Positions 1-7,820 of a stretch of 34,906 bases of DNA are shown one piece after another. The notes beneath the pieces are model-generated. The model did not search any database and had not been told where the DNA came from. It was given only the letters and a program-made list of their open reading frames with translations. Numbering within the stretch: position 1 is the stretch's first letter; each line of letters opens with the position of its first letter. Both the position numbers and the translations under genes were made by a program. This DNA comes from Xanthobacter autotrophicus (lineage in GTDB: Bacteria; Pseudomonadota; Alphaproteobacteria; Rhizobiales; Xanthobacteraceae): assembly GCF_030015065.1 (NCBI RefSeq), contig NZ_JAIVFN010000042.1, positions 1-34,906 of the forward strand, in the 5' to 3' direction.

Positions 1-625
1 GGGTCATGGGGTCCTCGCCCGGAAACGCCTTGGCCCGCATCAGGGTGCGGATGGGGCCGGGATTGAACAGGTTCACCTTGAGATTGCCGGAGACGCTCTC
101 CGCCGCCCAGGTGCGCGCGAGCACTTCCAGCCCCGCCTTGGTGAGGGCGTAGGGTCCCCAATAGGCCCGCGCCTTGTGGGCGGCGCCGGAGGAGATCATC
201 ACCACGCGCCCGGCCGGCGACAGCTTCAAGAGCGGATCGAAGGAGCGCACGCAGCGCCAGTTGGCGGTGAGGTTCACCGCGACGATGTCGTCCCAGTCCT
301 TGGGATAGACATGGCCGAGCGGCGACAGCGGGCCGAGCACGCCGGCATTGGCCACGAACACGTCGAGCCGCCCGTAGCGCTCGTAGAGCGCGCCGCCGAG
401 GCGGTCGATGGCCTCGAAATCCTTGAGGTCCAGGGGCACGAGGGTGGCGGTGCCGCCCACGGCGCGAATGTTGTCGTCGATGTCCTGAAGCCCGCTGTCC
501 GAGCGGCCCACGCAGATCACATGGGCGCCGGCCCGGGCCAGCGCGATGGCGGTGGCCGCGCCGATGCCGCGGGTGGCGCCGGTGACGAGGGCGATCTTGT
601 CGGCGAGGGGCCGGTCGGCGGTCAT
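1..625 (-). CDS. Short-chain dehydrogenase/reductase, C-terminus cut by window edge
   Basis: Reading down from the ATG at 623-625, the protein shows the SDR Rossmann glycine motif TGATRGIG near residue 15, the NAG motif (VFVANAGV), the catalytic serine in VMISSGAA and the YxxxK pair in YALTK. It should be a cytoplasmic NAD(P)H-dependent oxidoreductase; the substrate cannot be read from sequence. About 208 residues are present and the frame is still open at base 1, so roughly the last 30-40 residues of a typical 240-250 residue SDR lie outside. It follows purF on the same strand after a 73-base gap that contains an inverted repeat, and may be the last gene of a cvpA-purF-SDR transcript. This neighbourhood is one I associate with Rhizobiales genomes. 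The family call is firm and the role is unknown. Confidence 0.88.
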   Translation of the reverse strand, partial: MTADRPLADKIALVTGATRGIGAATAIALARAGAHVICVGRSDSGLQDIDDNIRAVGGTATLVPLDLKDFEAIDRLGGALYERYGRLDVFVANAGVLGPLSPLGHVYPKDWDDIVAVNLTANWRCVRSFDPLLKLSPAGRVVMISSGAAHKARAYWGPYALTKAGLEVLARTWAAESVSGNLKVNLFNPGPIRTLMRAKAFPGEDPMT

Positions 626-655
626 GCGGCTTCCGTGGACTGAAGGGGAACGGGC

Positions 656-683
656 ACCCTCTCCCGCAGGCCGGGGAGAGGGT
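656..683. repeat. Perfect 10-bp inverted repeat between purF and SDR gene
   Basis: ACCCTCTCCC at 656-665 pairs with GGGAGAGGGT at 674-683 across an 8-base loop. A TTTT run follows on the plus strand only, yet both flanking genes are on minus, so it is badly oriented for an intrinsic terminator of purF. It may be a REP-like palindrome or a stem between two cistrons. Nothing else is seen in the gap. Confidence 0.55.
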
Positions 684-698
684 TTTCAGGCGGCGGCC

Positions 699-2258
699 TC
701 AGCTCGCCTCGGCCAGGAGCGAGAGCTGCTGCTGGCCCACGGCGCCGGCCCGGTCGGTGAGCGGGGTGGGATAGTCGCCGGTGAAGCAGTGGTCGGTGAA
801 TTGCGGCTTCACCGGATCGCGGCCCTCATAGCCCATGGCGCGGTAGACACCGTCCACCGACAGGAAGGCCAGCGAATCCGCGCCGATATAGCGCCGCATG
901 CCTTCCAGGTCGTGGGTGGCTGCCAGCAGCTTGTCGCGGTCCGGGGTGTCGATGCCGTAATAGTCGGGATGGGTGATGGGCGGGGAGGCGATGCGGAAAT
1001 GCACCTCCTTGGCGCCGGCGTCGCGCATCATCTGCACGATCTTCACCGAGGTGGTGCCGCGCACCAGGCTGTCGTCCACCAGCACGATGGAACGGCCCTC
1101 GACCACCGAACGGTTGGCGGAATGCTTCATGCGCACGCCCTGGTCGCGGATGGACTGGGTGGGCTGGATGAAGGTGCGCCCCACATAATGGTTGCGGATG
1201 ATGCCCAGCTCGTAGGGGATGCCGGAGAGCTGGGAATAGCCGATGGCCGCCGGCACGCCGGAATCCGGCACCGGCACGATGACGTCGGCGTTGGCGGGGC
1301 TCTCCTCGGCCAGCACCTGCCCCATCTTCTTGCGCACCTGGTAGACCGAGCGCCCGCCCACCACGGAATCGGGCCGGGCGAAATAGATGTACTCGAAGAT
1401 GCAGGGCCGCGGCGCCATCTCCGGGAACGGCTTGAAGGACTGCAGGCCGTCCTCGTCGATCACGATGACCTCGCCGTTCTCCACGTCGCGCACATAGCGC
1501 GCGCCGATGATGTCGAGGGCGCAGGTCTCGGAGGCGAGGATCGGCGAGCCGTCCAGCGAGCCCAGCACCAGCGGGCGGATGCCAAGGGGATCGCGGGCGC
1601 CGATCAGCTTCTTGTTGGTGAGGGCTACCAGCGAATAGGCCCCTTCCAGCGCGCGCAAAGCGTCGGTGAAGCGGTCGATAAAGCGCGGCTTCTTGGAACG
1701 GGCCACCAGATGGAGGATGGCCTCGGTGTCGGTGGTGGACTGGGTGATGGCCCCGTCCCGCACCAGCTGCTTGCGCAGGGTCAGGCCGTTGGTGAGGTTG
1801 CCGTTGTGGCCCACGGCGAAGCCGCCGGCGTCGAGCTCGGCGAACAAGGGCTGCACGTTGCGCAGCAGGGTCTCGCCGGTGGTGGAGTAGCGCACATGGC
1901 CCACCGCCATGTCGCCGGGCAGGCGGGCGATGACGCTGGCGTCGGAAAAGGCGTCGCCCACAAGGCCGAGCCGCCGCTCCGAATGGAAGCGCCGCCCGTC
2001 ATAGGAGACGATGCCAGCGGCTTCCTGGCCGCGATGCTGGAGCGCGTGCAGGCCGATGGCGGTGATGGCCGCCGCCTCCGGGTGATTGTAGACGCCGAAG
2101 ACGCCGCATTCCTCGCGGAGGCGGTCGCCGTCGAGGTCGAGATCCGCCCGTTCAAGCTCAGCCCGCGCAAGCTCCGCCCGCTGGGGATGGTCGTCCTCGG
2201 AAAGGGGCCGCTCGCCCCGCCCCCCCGAATTCATCGGGGCGTCACTGTCGCAATCCAT
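699..2258 (-). CDS. purF: Amidophosphoribosyltransferase (first committed step of purine synthesis)
   Basis: Converts PRPP and glutamine to 5-phosphoribosylamine in the cytoplasm. The N-terminal Ntn glutaminase domain begins at the catalytic cysteine in EECGVFG (Cys51), followed by LQHRGQEAAG and the GHVRYSTTG segment. The C-terminal phosphoribosyltransferase domain carries the PRPP loop VLVDDSLVRGTTS at about 392-404. Residues 1-50 would be a propeptide, long compared with the short leader of the Bacillus enzyme. The C-terminus resembles the Bacillus type (FLSVDGV, CFTGDYPT), but most positions that hold Fe-S cysteines there are replaced (HPD before YYGID, QFTDHCF at the end), so an Fe-S cluster is unlikely. 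Start: of two adjacent ATGs (2261 and 2258), the second sits 6 bases after GGAGG. cvpA lies 20-odd bases upstream, suggesting co-transcription. Confidence 0.97.
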   Translation of the reverse strand: MDCDSDAPMNSGGRGERPLSEDDHPQRAELARAELERADLDLDGDRLREECGVFGVYNHPEAAAITAIGLHALQHRGQEAAGIVSYDGRRFHSERRLGLVGDAFSDASVIARLPGDMAVGHVRYSTTGETLLRNVQPLFAELDAGGFAVGHNGNLTNGLTLRKQLVRDGAITQSTTDTEAILHLVARSKKPRFIDRFTDALRALEGAYSLVALTNKKLIGARDPLGIRPLVLGSLDGSPILASETCALDIIGARYVRDVENGEVIVIDEDGLQSFKPFPEMAPRPCIFEYIYFARPDSVVGGRSVYQVRKKMGQVLAEESPANADVIVPVPDSGVPAAIGYSQLSGIPYELGIIRNHYVGRTFIQPTQSIRDQGVRMKHSANRSVVEGRSIVLVDDSLVRGTTSVKIVQMMRDAGAKEVHFRIASPPITHPDYYGIDTPDRDKLLAATHDLEGMRRYIGADSLAFLSVDGVYRAMGYEGRDPVKPQFTDHCFTGDYPTPLTDRAGAVGQQQLSLLAEAS

Positions 2259-2280
2259 CATGCACCTCCGCTCGGGCGGC

Positions 2281-2985
2281 TCACTGGCCGGCGCCGCGCG
2301 TGCTGGCGACGAGCTGGTCGAGGCCCTGGCGATCCGTGGAGCGGTAGGGTTTGACCCCCGCCGTGGATGCGTCAGCCGACCCGGCTGGTCTTGTGGTGCC
2401 CCCCAAATCCGAACGCTGCCCCCCCGTCGGGGCGGCCGGGGCGGCGGGCGTGTCGCCCTCCTCTCCGGCGGGCGGCTTCTTCAACTTGTTCAAGATGGTG
2501 TTTTCAGGGTCATCCGGCAACTGCGCCTTAAGCCACTCCCCCGCGCTCTGGATGGCCGGCAGGGATTTTGCGTTGGCGACCCACGGCGGCAGCTTCTCCG
2601 GCGGCACCAGCCAGTTGAAGAACAGCATGGCGATCACCAGCAGGAGCAGGCCGCGCCCCAGCCCGAACATGAAACCGAGGGTGCGATCCAGCGCGCCGAT
2701 TCGGCTGTCGAGCACGACATCGGAAATGCGCGCCGTGATGATCGACGCGACAAGAAGCGTGCCGAGGAACAGCACCGCCACGGTGACCGCAAGTGCAGCC
2801 GTATCCTGCGAGATGTATTGCTTTACGACCGGCAGGAGCTGCTTGTGGAAATACAAGGTCACGCCGGCGGCGACCACCCATGACAGGATGGAAAAAACCT
2901 CGCGCAGGAAGCCGCGGACCATGGCCAGCAGCCCCGAAATCAGCAAGACCGTCAGAACGATGATGTCGAGCAAGGTCACAGGCAT
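2281..2985 (-). CDS. cvpA: CvpA family inner-membrane protein
   Basis: The 234-residue protein has the CvpA/colicin V production family N-terminus (MPVTLLDIIVLTVLLISG) and four hydrophobic segments at about residues 5-25, 30-48, 63-85 and 105-128. A hydrophilic tail follows, rich in proline, alanine and charged residues from about 160 onward. In enterobacteria CvpA is needed for colicin V production and envelope stress tolerance; its molecular role is unsettled. It lies directly upstream of purF on the same strand, as in many proteobacteria. A plausible sigma70-type promoter lies about 90 bases upstream of the start. The tail beyond about residue 170 looks disordered. Confidence 0.92.
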   Translation of the reverse strand: MPVTLLDIIVLTVLLISGLLAMVRGFLREVFSILSWVVAAGVTLYFHKQLLPVVKQYISQDTAALAVTVAVLFLGTLLVASIITARISDVVLDSRIGALDRTLGFMFGLGRGLLLLVIAMLFFNWLVPPEKLPPWVANAKSLPAIQSAGEWLKAQLPDDPENTILNKLKKPPAGEEGDTPAAPAAPTGGQRSDLGGTTRPAGSADASTAGVKPYRSTDRQGLDQLVASTRGAGQ

Positions 2986-3078
2986 CGGCGCATTGTTCCG
3001 TCATCGGCGCATCGCGACGCGCGCATGCGCGCGGCATGCCGTCCAGGTGGCTGCCTGGTGGGACCCCGCCGCGCGGCT

Positions 3079-3107
3079 CATATAGCTTGCGCGCCGGCTC
3101 GCGTCAC
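3079..3107 (-). promoter_or_regulatory. Candidate promoter for cvpA-purF
   Basis: On the minus strand GTGACG (3102-3107) and TATATG (3079-3084) are separated by exactly 17 bases and match 4 of 6 and 4-5 of 6 consensus positions. Transcription would begin near 3072, leaving a leader of about 85 bases before the cvpA ATG. It is the most A/T-rich spot in an otherwise very G/C-rich 146-base gap between radA and cvpA. Pattern match only. Confidence 0.4.
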
Positions 3108-3131
3108 CTTCCTGCATCGTTGCCCGCGTCA

Positions 3132-4598
3132 TCAGCCCTCTTCGTCGGACCATTCGGCGTGCTCCACGGCCCGGGGGCGATGCTCGCGGGTGGCGCCGTC
3201 GCGCGATTCGCGCATGGCAGCCCGGCGGGGTGCGCAGGCCGCGATGGCCGCCACCAGCTCCGCCAGCGAGGCGACGGGCTGGATCGCCACCTGCGCGTCC
3301 ACCCCGTCGAGCCCGCCGGAGGGCAGGACCGCGCGGGCAAAGCCCAGCTTCGCCGCCTCCTTCAGGCGGGCGGCGGCCTGCGCCACCTGCCGCACCGCGC
3401 CGGTCAGGCTCGCCTCGCCGAAATAGACCGCGTCCGCCGGCAAGGGCGCGCCGGTGAGGGAGGAGACCAAAGCGGCCGCAACGGCAAGGTCCGCCGCCGG
3501 CTCGCCGATCCTCAGGCCCCCCGCCACGTTGAGATAGACGTCGTGGCCGCCGAGCCGCACCCCGCAGCGGGCGTCCAGCACCGCGAGCACCATGGAGAGG
3601 CGGTTGGGGTCCCAGCCCACCACGGCGCGGCGCGGGGTGCCCAGCGATGAGGGCGCCACCAGCGCCTGGATCTCCACCAGCACCGGCCGCGTGCCCTCCA
3701 TGCCGGCGAACACGGCGGTGCCCGGCGCGCCGGCGTCGCGGTTGGACAGGAACAGCTCGGAGGGGTTCGCCACCTCGGACAGGCCGCGCCCGGTCATCTC
3801 GAACACGCCGATCTCGTCGGTGGGGCCGAAGCGGTTCTTCTGGGCGCGCAGGATGCGGAACTGGTGCCCGCCGTCGCCCTCGAAGGAGAAGACCGCGTCC
3901 ACCATGTGCTCCACCACCCGGGGGCCGGCGATCTGGCCGTCCTTGGTGACGTGGCCGACCAGGATCACGCAGGCGCCGGTCTGCTTGGCGTAGCGCACCA
4001 GCAGCTGGGCCGAGGTGCGCACCTGCGTCACCGTGCCAGGGGCGGACTCCACGCTGTCCGACCACATGGTCTGGATGGAGTCGATCACGACCATGTGAAC
4101 AGGCGGGCCGCCCGAGAGGGTGGCGATGACGTTCTCGGCATTGGTCTCGGCGGCGAGGCCCACCGGTGCCTGCTCCAGCCCAAGGCGCTGGGCGCGCAGG
4201 CGCACCTGGTCCACCGCCTCCTCGCCGGAGACATAGACCACCTGCTGACCGCGCGCCGCCAGCGCCGCCGAGGCCTGCACCAGCAAAGTGGACTTGCCGA
4301 TGCCCGGATCGCCGCCGATCAGCAGCACCGAGCCGGGCACGAAGCCGCCCCCCGCCACCCGGTCCAGCTCGCCGATGCCGCACACCATGCGGGGGGCGGG
4401 CGTGGCGGTGCCCTGAAGGGTCTCCAGCGCCACCGCGCGGCCCTTGCGGCCGGAGCGCTGGGCCGCCGGCACGCTGGCCGTGACGGCCACTTCCTCGGCG
4501 AGGGTGTTCCAGGCGCCGCACGCCTCGCACTTGCCCTGCCAGCGGTGATAGGCCGCGCCGCAGGACTGGCAGATGAAGGACGTGTCGCGCTTTGCCAT
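3132..4598 (-). CDS. radA: DNA repair protein RadA (RecA-like branch-migration ATPase)
   Basis: RadA/Sms helps process recombination intermediates and repair damaged DNA. The 488-residue protein has the N-terminal C4 zinc finger (Cys10, Cys13, Cys24, Cys27), a Walker A loop GDPGIGKST at about 96-104, Walker B region VVIDSIQT, the RadA-specific KNRFG motif near residue 255, and a C-terminal Lon-protease-like domain (TRPVLVEIQALV onward). The ATG at 4596-4598 is chosen because it places the zinc finger where RadA proteins normally have it; the open frame extends 20 codons further up into a repeat remnant and that extension looks spurious. The C-terminus has a short charged tail. Repeat copy A and a decayed copy lie just upstream, separating radA from alr. 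Confidence 0.96.
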   Translation of the reverse strand: MAKRDTSFICQSCGAAYHRWQGKCEACGAWNTLAEEVAVTASVPAAQRSGRKGRAVALETLQGTATPAPRMVCGIGELDRVAGGGFVPGSVLLIGGDPGIGKSTLLVQASAALAARGQQVVYVSGEEAVDQVRLRAQRLGLEQAPVGLAAETNAENVIATLSGGPPVHMVVIDSIQTMWSDSVESAPGTVTQVRTSAQLLVRYAKQTGACVILVGHVTKDGQIAGPRVVEHMVDAVFSFEGDGGHQFRILRAQKNRFGPTDEIGVFEMTGRGLSEVANPSELFLSNRDAGAPGTAVFAGMEGTRPVLVEIQALVAPSSLGTPRRAVVGWDPNRLSMVLAVLDARCGVRLGGHDVYLNVAGGLRIGEPAADLAVAAALVSSLTGAPLPADAVYFGEASLTGAVRQVAQAAARLKEAAKLGFARAVLPSGGLDGVDAQVAIQPVASLAELVAAIAACAPRRAAMRESRDGATREHRPRAVEHAEWSDEEG

Positions 4599-4612
4599 GA
4601 CCTCGTTCCGCT

Positions 4613-4655
4613 GGAGCACGCGCCGATCAGATTGCGGAGCGAATCCCCCTGCGCT
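4613..4655 (+). repeat. Decayed partial copy of the 116-bp palindromic element
   Basis: GGAGCACGCGCCGATCAGAT starting at 4614 resembles the terminal repeat and left palindrome arm of the 116-bp family. It then skips the second arm and resumes with CGGAGCGAATCCCCCTG, which matches the stretch after the palindrome in copy C (CGGTGAATCGCCCCCTA). It sits 14 bases upstream of the radA start and 7 bases before full copy A, so two elements are in tandem here. The alignment is by eye. Confidence 0.5.
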
Positions 4656-4662
4656 CATCCAT

Positions 4663-4778
4663 TAGAGCGCGATCCGATCAGATTGAATCAATCTGATCGG
4701 TGAATCGCCCTCTAACTTCAAGAAAGAGAACGCGTTGTCCGATCAGCTTGCGATGCAAGCTGATCGGCGCGTGCTCTA
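4663..4778 (+). repeat. 116-bp palindromic intergenic element, copy A
   Basis: The element starts TAGAGCGCGATCCGATCAG and ends in GATCGGCGCGTGCTCTA, whose complement matches the start at 16 of 19 positions (imperfect terminal inverted repeats). Inside are two palindromes: 4674-4700 (13-base arms, one central base, perfect) and 4739-4767 (13-base arms, 3-base loop, perfect). They are joined by a conserved A-rich spacer (CTTCAAGAAAGAGAACGCGT). It accounts for most of the 338-base gene-free stretch 4599-4936 between alr and radA; no gene is visible there. Copies B and C lie at 13264 and 30874. No obvious target duplication is seen. The structure is MITE-like, but no transposase is present in the window. 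Confidence 0.85.
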
Positions 4779-4936
4779 GCGTACAAAATGAGAACATGCA
4801 GTCCAGATGGCACCTGTGGGCGGTGCTGCCAATTGCCGGAGCGGTCTGCGGCGCCGACGAGCCCCGGTAGCAGTCCGCTTCCGGGCGGGGCGCCACCGGG
4901 TTGAGACGGGCTTCGGCGAGGTGGCGGGCCGGCGCC

Positions 4937-6115
4937 TCACCCGCCCACATAGCGCCGGGCGTAGCGGGCGCCCAGCGAGGTGAGCACCTCGTAGCCGATG
5001 GTGCCGGAGCGGGCGGCGAGGTCGTCCACGCTGATGCCGTCGCCGAGGAAGACCGCGGTATCGCCCCTTTGCACCATGCCTTCCGGCAGGTCGGTGATGT
5101 CGAGGGTGGCGAGATCCATGGAGACGCGGCCCACCAGATGGCAGCGCTGGCCGTGGAGGATCGCCTCCACCCCCTTGGCGGCATCCGTGGAGCCGCCGGC
5201 GCGGAACAGGCCGTCCGCATAGCCGATGGAGACGGTGGCGAGCCGGCTCGGCCGCTTCAGCCGCTCGGCGGCGCCGTAGCCCACCGTCTCGCCGGCCGGG
5301 GCGGTGGAGACCTGCACCACCTTCACCTCCAGCCTCACCACCGGCCGCAGGGGCGGCACGCCGTTTATGGCGACGCCGCCATAAAGGAAGATGCCCGGCC
5401 GCACCAGCTCGAACCGGAAGTCGCGGCCGAGCAGGGTGCCCGCCGAATTGGCCAGCGACGCCGGGATGCCGGGGAAGCGCCGCACCACGTCGGCGAAGAC
5501 CATGCGCTGGCGGGCGGTGAGCACGTGGCCGGGCATGTCGGCGCAGGCGAGATGGCTCATGATGAGGCTGGGCGTGAAGCCCAGCAGGCGGAAGGTGCCG
5601 GACAGCTGCACCGCCTCCTCCAGCGACAGGCCGAGCCGGTGCATGCCCGTATCCACATGGATGGCGGCGGGCAGCCTTGCGCCGTTGTCGCGGCAAAAGT
5701 CGCTCCAGTCGGAGATTTCCGGCGCCGATCCCAGCACGGGCCGCAGGTTCGCGGCGGCATAGTCGCCGGCGCAGTCGGGCAGGAGGCCGTTCAGCACGTA
5801 GATCGTGGCCTCGGGCAGCAGCGCGCGGAGCGCGACGGCCTCTTTGAAATGGGCCACGAAGAAGGTGCGCGCGCCGGCCCGCCACAGGGCCGGGGCCACC
5901 TTGTCGATGCCGAGGCCATAGGCGTTGGCCTTGACCACGGCGGCGCATTCGGCCGGGGCGGCGAGCGCCGCGAGGGTGCGCCAGTTGTCGGCGATGGCGC
6001 CGAGATCAATGGTGAGGACGGCGCCGGCCTCCCGCGCCTCCCGCTCGGCGACCTCCTCCGCGGCGGCGCGGGCCGCGGCCCGGGCGGCAGCCTCCTCGGG
6101 GGAGGGCTCGCTCAG
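4937..6115 (-). CDS. alr: Alanine racemase (PLP enzyme making D-alanine for peptidoglycan)
   Basis: Interconverts L- and D-alanine in the cytoplasm. The N-terminal TIM barrel begins at LTIDLGAIADNWR, and the PLP lysine lies in VVKANAYGLG. The substrate-binding region HVDTGMHRLG and the C-terminal VGYGAAERL segment with the catalytic tyrosine are intact. Start choice is a real problem: the frame has no ATG, GTG or TTG between the family core and GTG codons lying deep inside dnaB (frame open to 6277). A CTG at 6113-6115 overlaps the dnaB TGA and has GGAG five bases upstream; it gives a 392-residue protein with a 35-residue alanine/glutamate-rich lead-in. I prefer this, but an annotation program would probably choose 6277. 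The overlap implies translational coupling to dnaB. Confidence 0.93.
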   Translation of the reverse strand: MSEPSPEEAAARAAARAAAEEVAEREAREAGAVLTIDLGAIADNWRTLAALAAPAECAAVVKANAYGLGIDKVAPALWRAGARTFFVAHFKEAVALRALLPEATIYVLNGLLPDCAGDYAAANLRPVLGSAPEISDWSDFCRDNGARLPAAIHVDTGMHRLGLSLEEAVQLSGTFRLLGFTPSLIMSHLACADMPGHVLTARQRMVFADVVRRFPGIPASLANSAGTLLGRDFRFELVRPGIFLYGGVAINGVPPLRPVVRLEVKVVQVSTAPAGETVGYGAAERLKRPSRLATVSIGYADGLFRAGGSTDAAKGVEAILHGQRCHLVGRVSMDLATLDITDLPEGMVQRGDTAVFLGDGISVDDLAARSGTIGYEVLTSLGARYARRYVGG

Positions 6116-7593
6116 CGGCGCTCCGGCAGGTGGTCCTCCCGCGCCAGGTTGGAGAAGCGGGTGAACTGGGGCTCGAAATGCACCTTCACCGTCCCGGTTG
6201 GACCGTGACGCTGCTTTCCGATGATGACCTCGGCCGTGTTCTCGGCCGCCTTCATCTCGATCTCCCACTTGAACCACTCCTCTGTGCCGGCCTTCGGCTC
6301 CTTGCCTTTAAGGTAATATTCCTCCCGGAACACAAACATGACCACGTCGGCGTCCTGCTCGATGGAGCCGGATTCGCGCAGGTCCGACAATTGCGGCCTC
6401 TTATCATCGCGCGCTTCCACCTGACGGGAAAGCTGGGACAGGGCCATGATGGGCACTTGCAGCTCTTTCGCCAAGGCCTTCAGGCCGGTGGTGATCTCGG
6501 TGATCTCCTGCACCCGGCCCTGGGACGAGCTCTTGGACGAGCCGGACAGGAGCTGGAGATAGTCCACCACCATGAAATCAAGTCCGCGCTGGCGCTTCAG
6601 CCGCCGCGCCCGCGCCACCAGCTGGGCGATGGAGAGGCCGCCGGTGTCGTCGATATAGAGCGGGATGGTCTGCATGGTCTGGGCGGCGGCGGCGAGCTTG
6701 GAGAACTCGCTCTCGGAGATGTCGCCGCGGCGGATCTTGTAGGAGGCGATCTCGGCCTGTTCGGCAAGGATACGGGTGGCGAGCTGCTCGGCCGACATTT
6801 CCAGCGAGAAGAAGCCGACGACACCCCCCGACACGGTCTCGATGGAGCCGTCGGGCCTCGTCTCGCCGCGATAGGCGGCGGCGATGTTGAAGGCGATGTT
6901 GGTGGCGAGCGCGGTCTTGCCCATGGCCGGACGGCCGGCGAGGATGACGAGGTCGGACGGCTGCAGGCCGCCCATCTGGTGGTCGAGGTCGTCCAGCGCC
7001 GTGGCGATGCCGGAGAGGTGGCCGTCGCGCTGGAAGGCCTTGGAGGCCATGTCCACCGCCTCGCGCAGCGCCTCGCCGAAGCGCAGGAAGCCGCCGTCGT
7101 AGCGGCCGGTCTCGGCGATCTCGTAGAGCCGCTTCTCGGCCTGCTCGATCTGGCCCTGGGGGGTGGCGTCCACCGGGGCGTCGAAGGCCTCGTTGACGAT
7201 CTCCTCGCCGATGCGGATCAGGTCGCGGCGCACCGAGAGGTCGTAGATGGTGCGCCCGTAGTCCTCGGAATTGATGATGGTGGTCGCTTCCGCCGCGAGG
7301 CGGGCGAGATATTGCGGGCCCGAGAGCCCCGCCACGTCGAGGTCCGCGGGCAGGAAGGTTTTCAGCGTGACCGGCGTGGCAAGCTTGCCGGCGCGGATCA
7401 GCGCGCTCGACAGCTCGAAGATGCGGGCATGGATGGGCTCGTAGAAGTGCCGCGGCTCGAGGAAGTCCGAGACCCGGTAGAACGCCTCGTTGTTGACGAG
7501 GATGGCGCCGAGCAGAGCCTGTTCCGCCTCCAGATTGTGCGGAGCCTGACGATAGGTCGGTTCGAGATCGCCCGTGTTGGGAAGATCGAGCAT
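6112..7593 (-). CDS. dnaB: Replicative DNA helicase DnaB
   Basis: Hexameric 5'-3' helicase of the replication fork. The N-terminal primase-interacting domain starts at RQAPHNLEAEQALLGAIL. The RecA-like domain has Walker A AGRPAMGKTAL at about 219-229, Walker B VVDYLQLL, motif LSQLSR and the arginine-finger region SDLRESGSIEQDAD. At 493 residues it has the usual length for a DnaB without intein. The ATG at 7591-7593 is preferred because the family homology begins soon after it; the frame stays open for 31 further codons. The 3' end overlaps the probable alr start. In related genomes the gene often follows rpsF-rpsR-rplI; here a divergent small secreted-protein gene lies upstream instead. Confidence 0.97.
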   Translation of the reverse strand: MLDLPNTGDLEPTYRQAPHNLEAEQALLGAILVNNEAFYRVSDFLEPRHFYEPIHARIFELSSALIRAGKLATPVTLKTFLPADLDVAGLSGPQYLARLAAEATTIINSEDYGRTIYDLSVRRDLIRIGEEIVNEAFDAPVDATPQGQIEQAEKRLYEIAETGRYDGGFLRFGEALREAVDMASKAFQRDGHLSGIATALDDLDHQMGGLQPSDLVILAGRPAMGKTALATNIAFNIAAAYRGETRPDGSIETVSGGVVGFFSLEMSAEQLATRILAEQAEIASYKIRRGDISESEFSKLAAAAQTMQTIPLYIDDTGGLSIAQLVARARRLKRQRGLDFMVVDYLQLLSGSSKSSSQGRVQEITEITTGLKALAKELQVPIMALSQLSRQVEARDDKRPQLSDLRESGSIEQDADVVMFVFREEYYLKGKEPKAGTEEWFKWEIEMKAAENTAEVIIGKQRHGPTGTVKVHFEPQFTRFSNLAREDHLPERR

Positions 7594-7820
7594 GGCGCCA
7601 AGGTTCCGCTGGATGGACTGATTGTGTACCAGATCGCAGCCCCTTCGGAACCGCTGTTTGGGCCAGCCCTGCGACCTTCCGTCCACAGCGGTGAATCATG
7701 GGAACAACCCTCGATTCGTTCGTGTAATAACATGTGAGGAGCGTGAATTCGGTCGCTCCCTTTGCCTCGCTCCCCGGCCTGGGATAGAGGCTGGGTTCTC
7801 GGTCAGTTTGCGGGGGAATC

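Noticed and set aside
656-683. Inverted repeat followed by TTTT as an intrinsic terminator
   Set aside because: The T-run is on the plus strand, where no gene ends; flanking genes are on minus.
2220-2226. Run of seven C residues near the start of purF as a phase-variable tract
   Set aside because: Seven bases is too short to be persuasive in a G/C-rich genome and purF is a housekeeping gene.
546-2354. 602-residue plus-strand frame opposite purF
   Set aside because: Low-complexity composition with no motif, while the minus strand encodes an unmistakable PurF.
4678-5220. Minus frame in which the repeat would encode a peptide containing HRKLIGQRVLFLE, also seen at 13264 and partly at 30874
   Set aside because: The shared peptide results from the repeated DNA element itself; frames enter and leave it differently at each copy and no start or family supports a protein.
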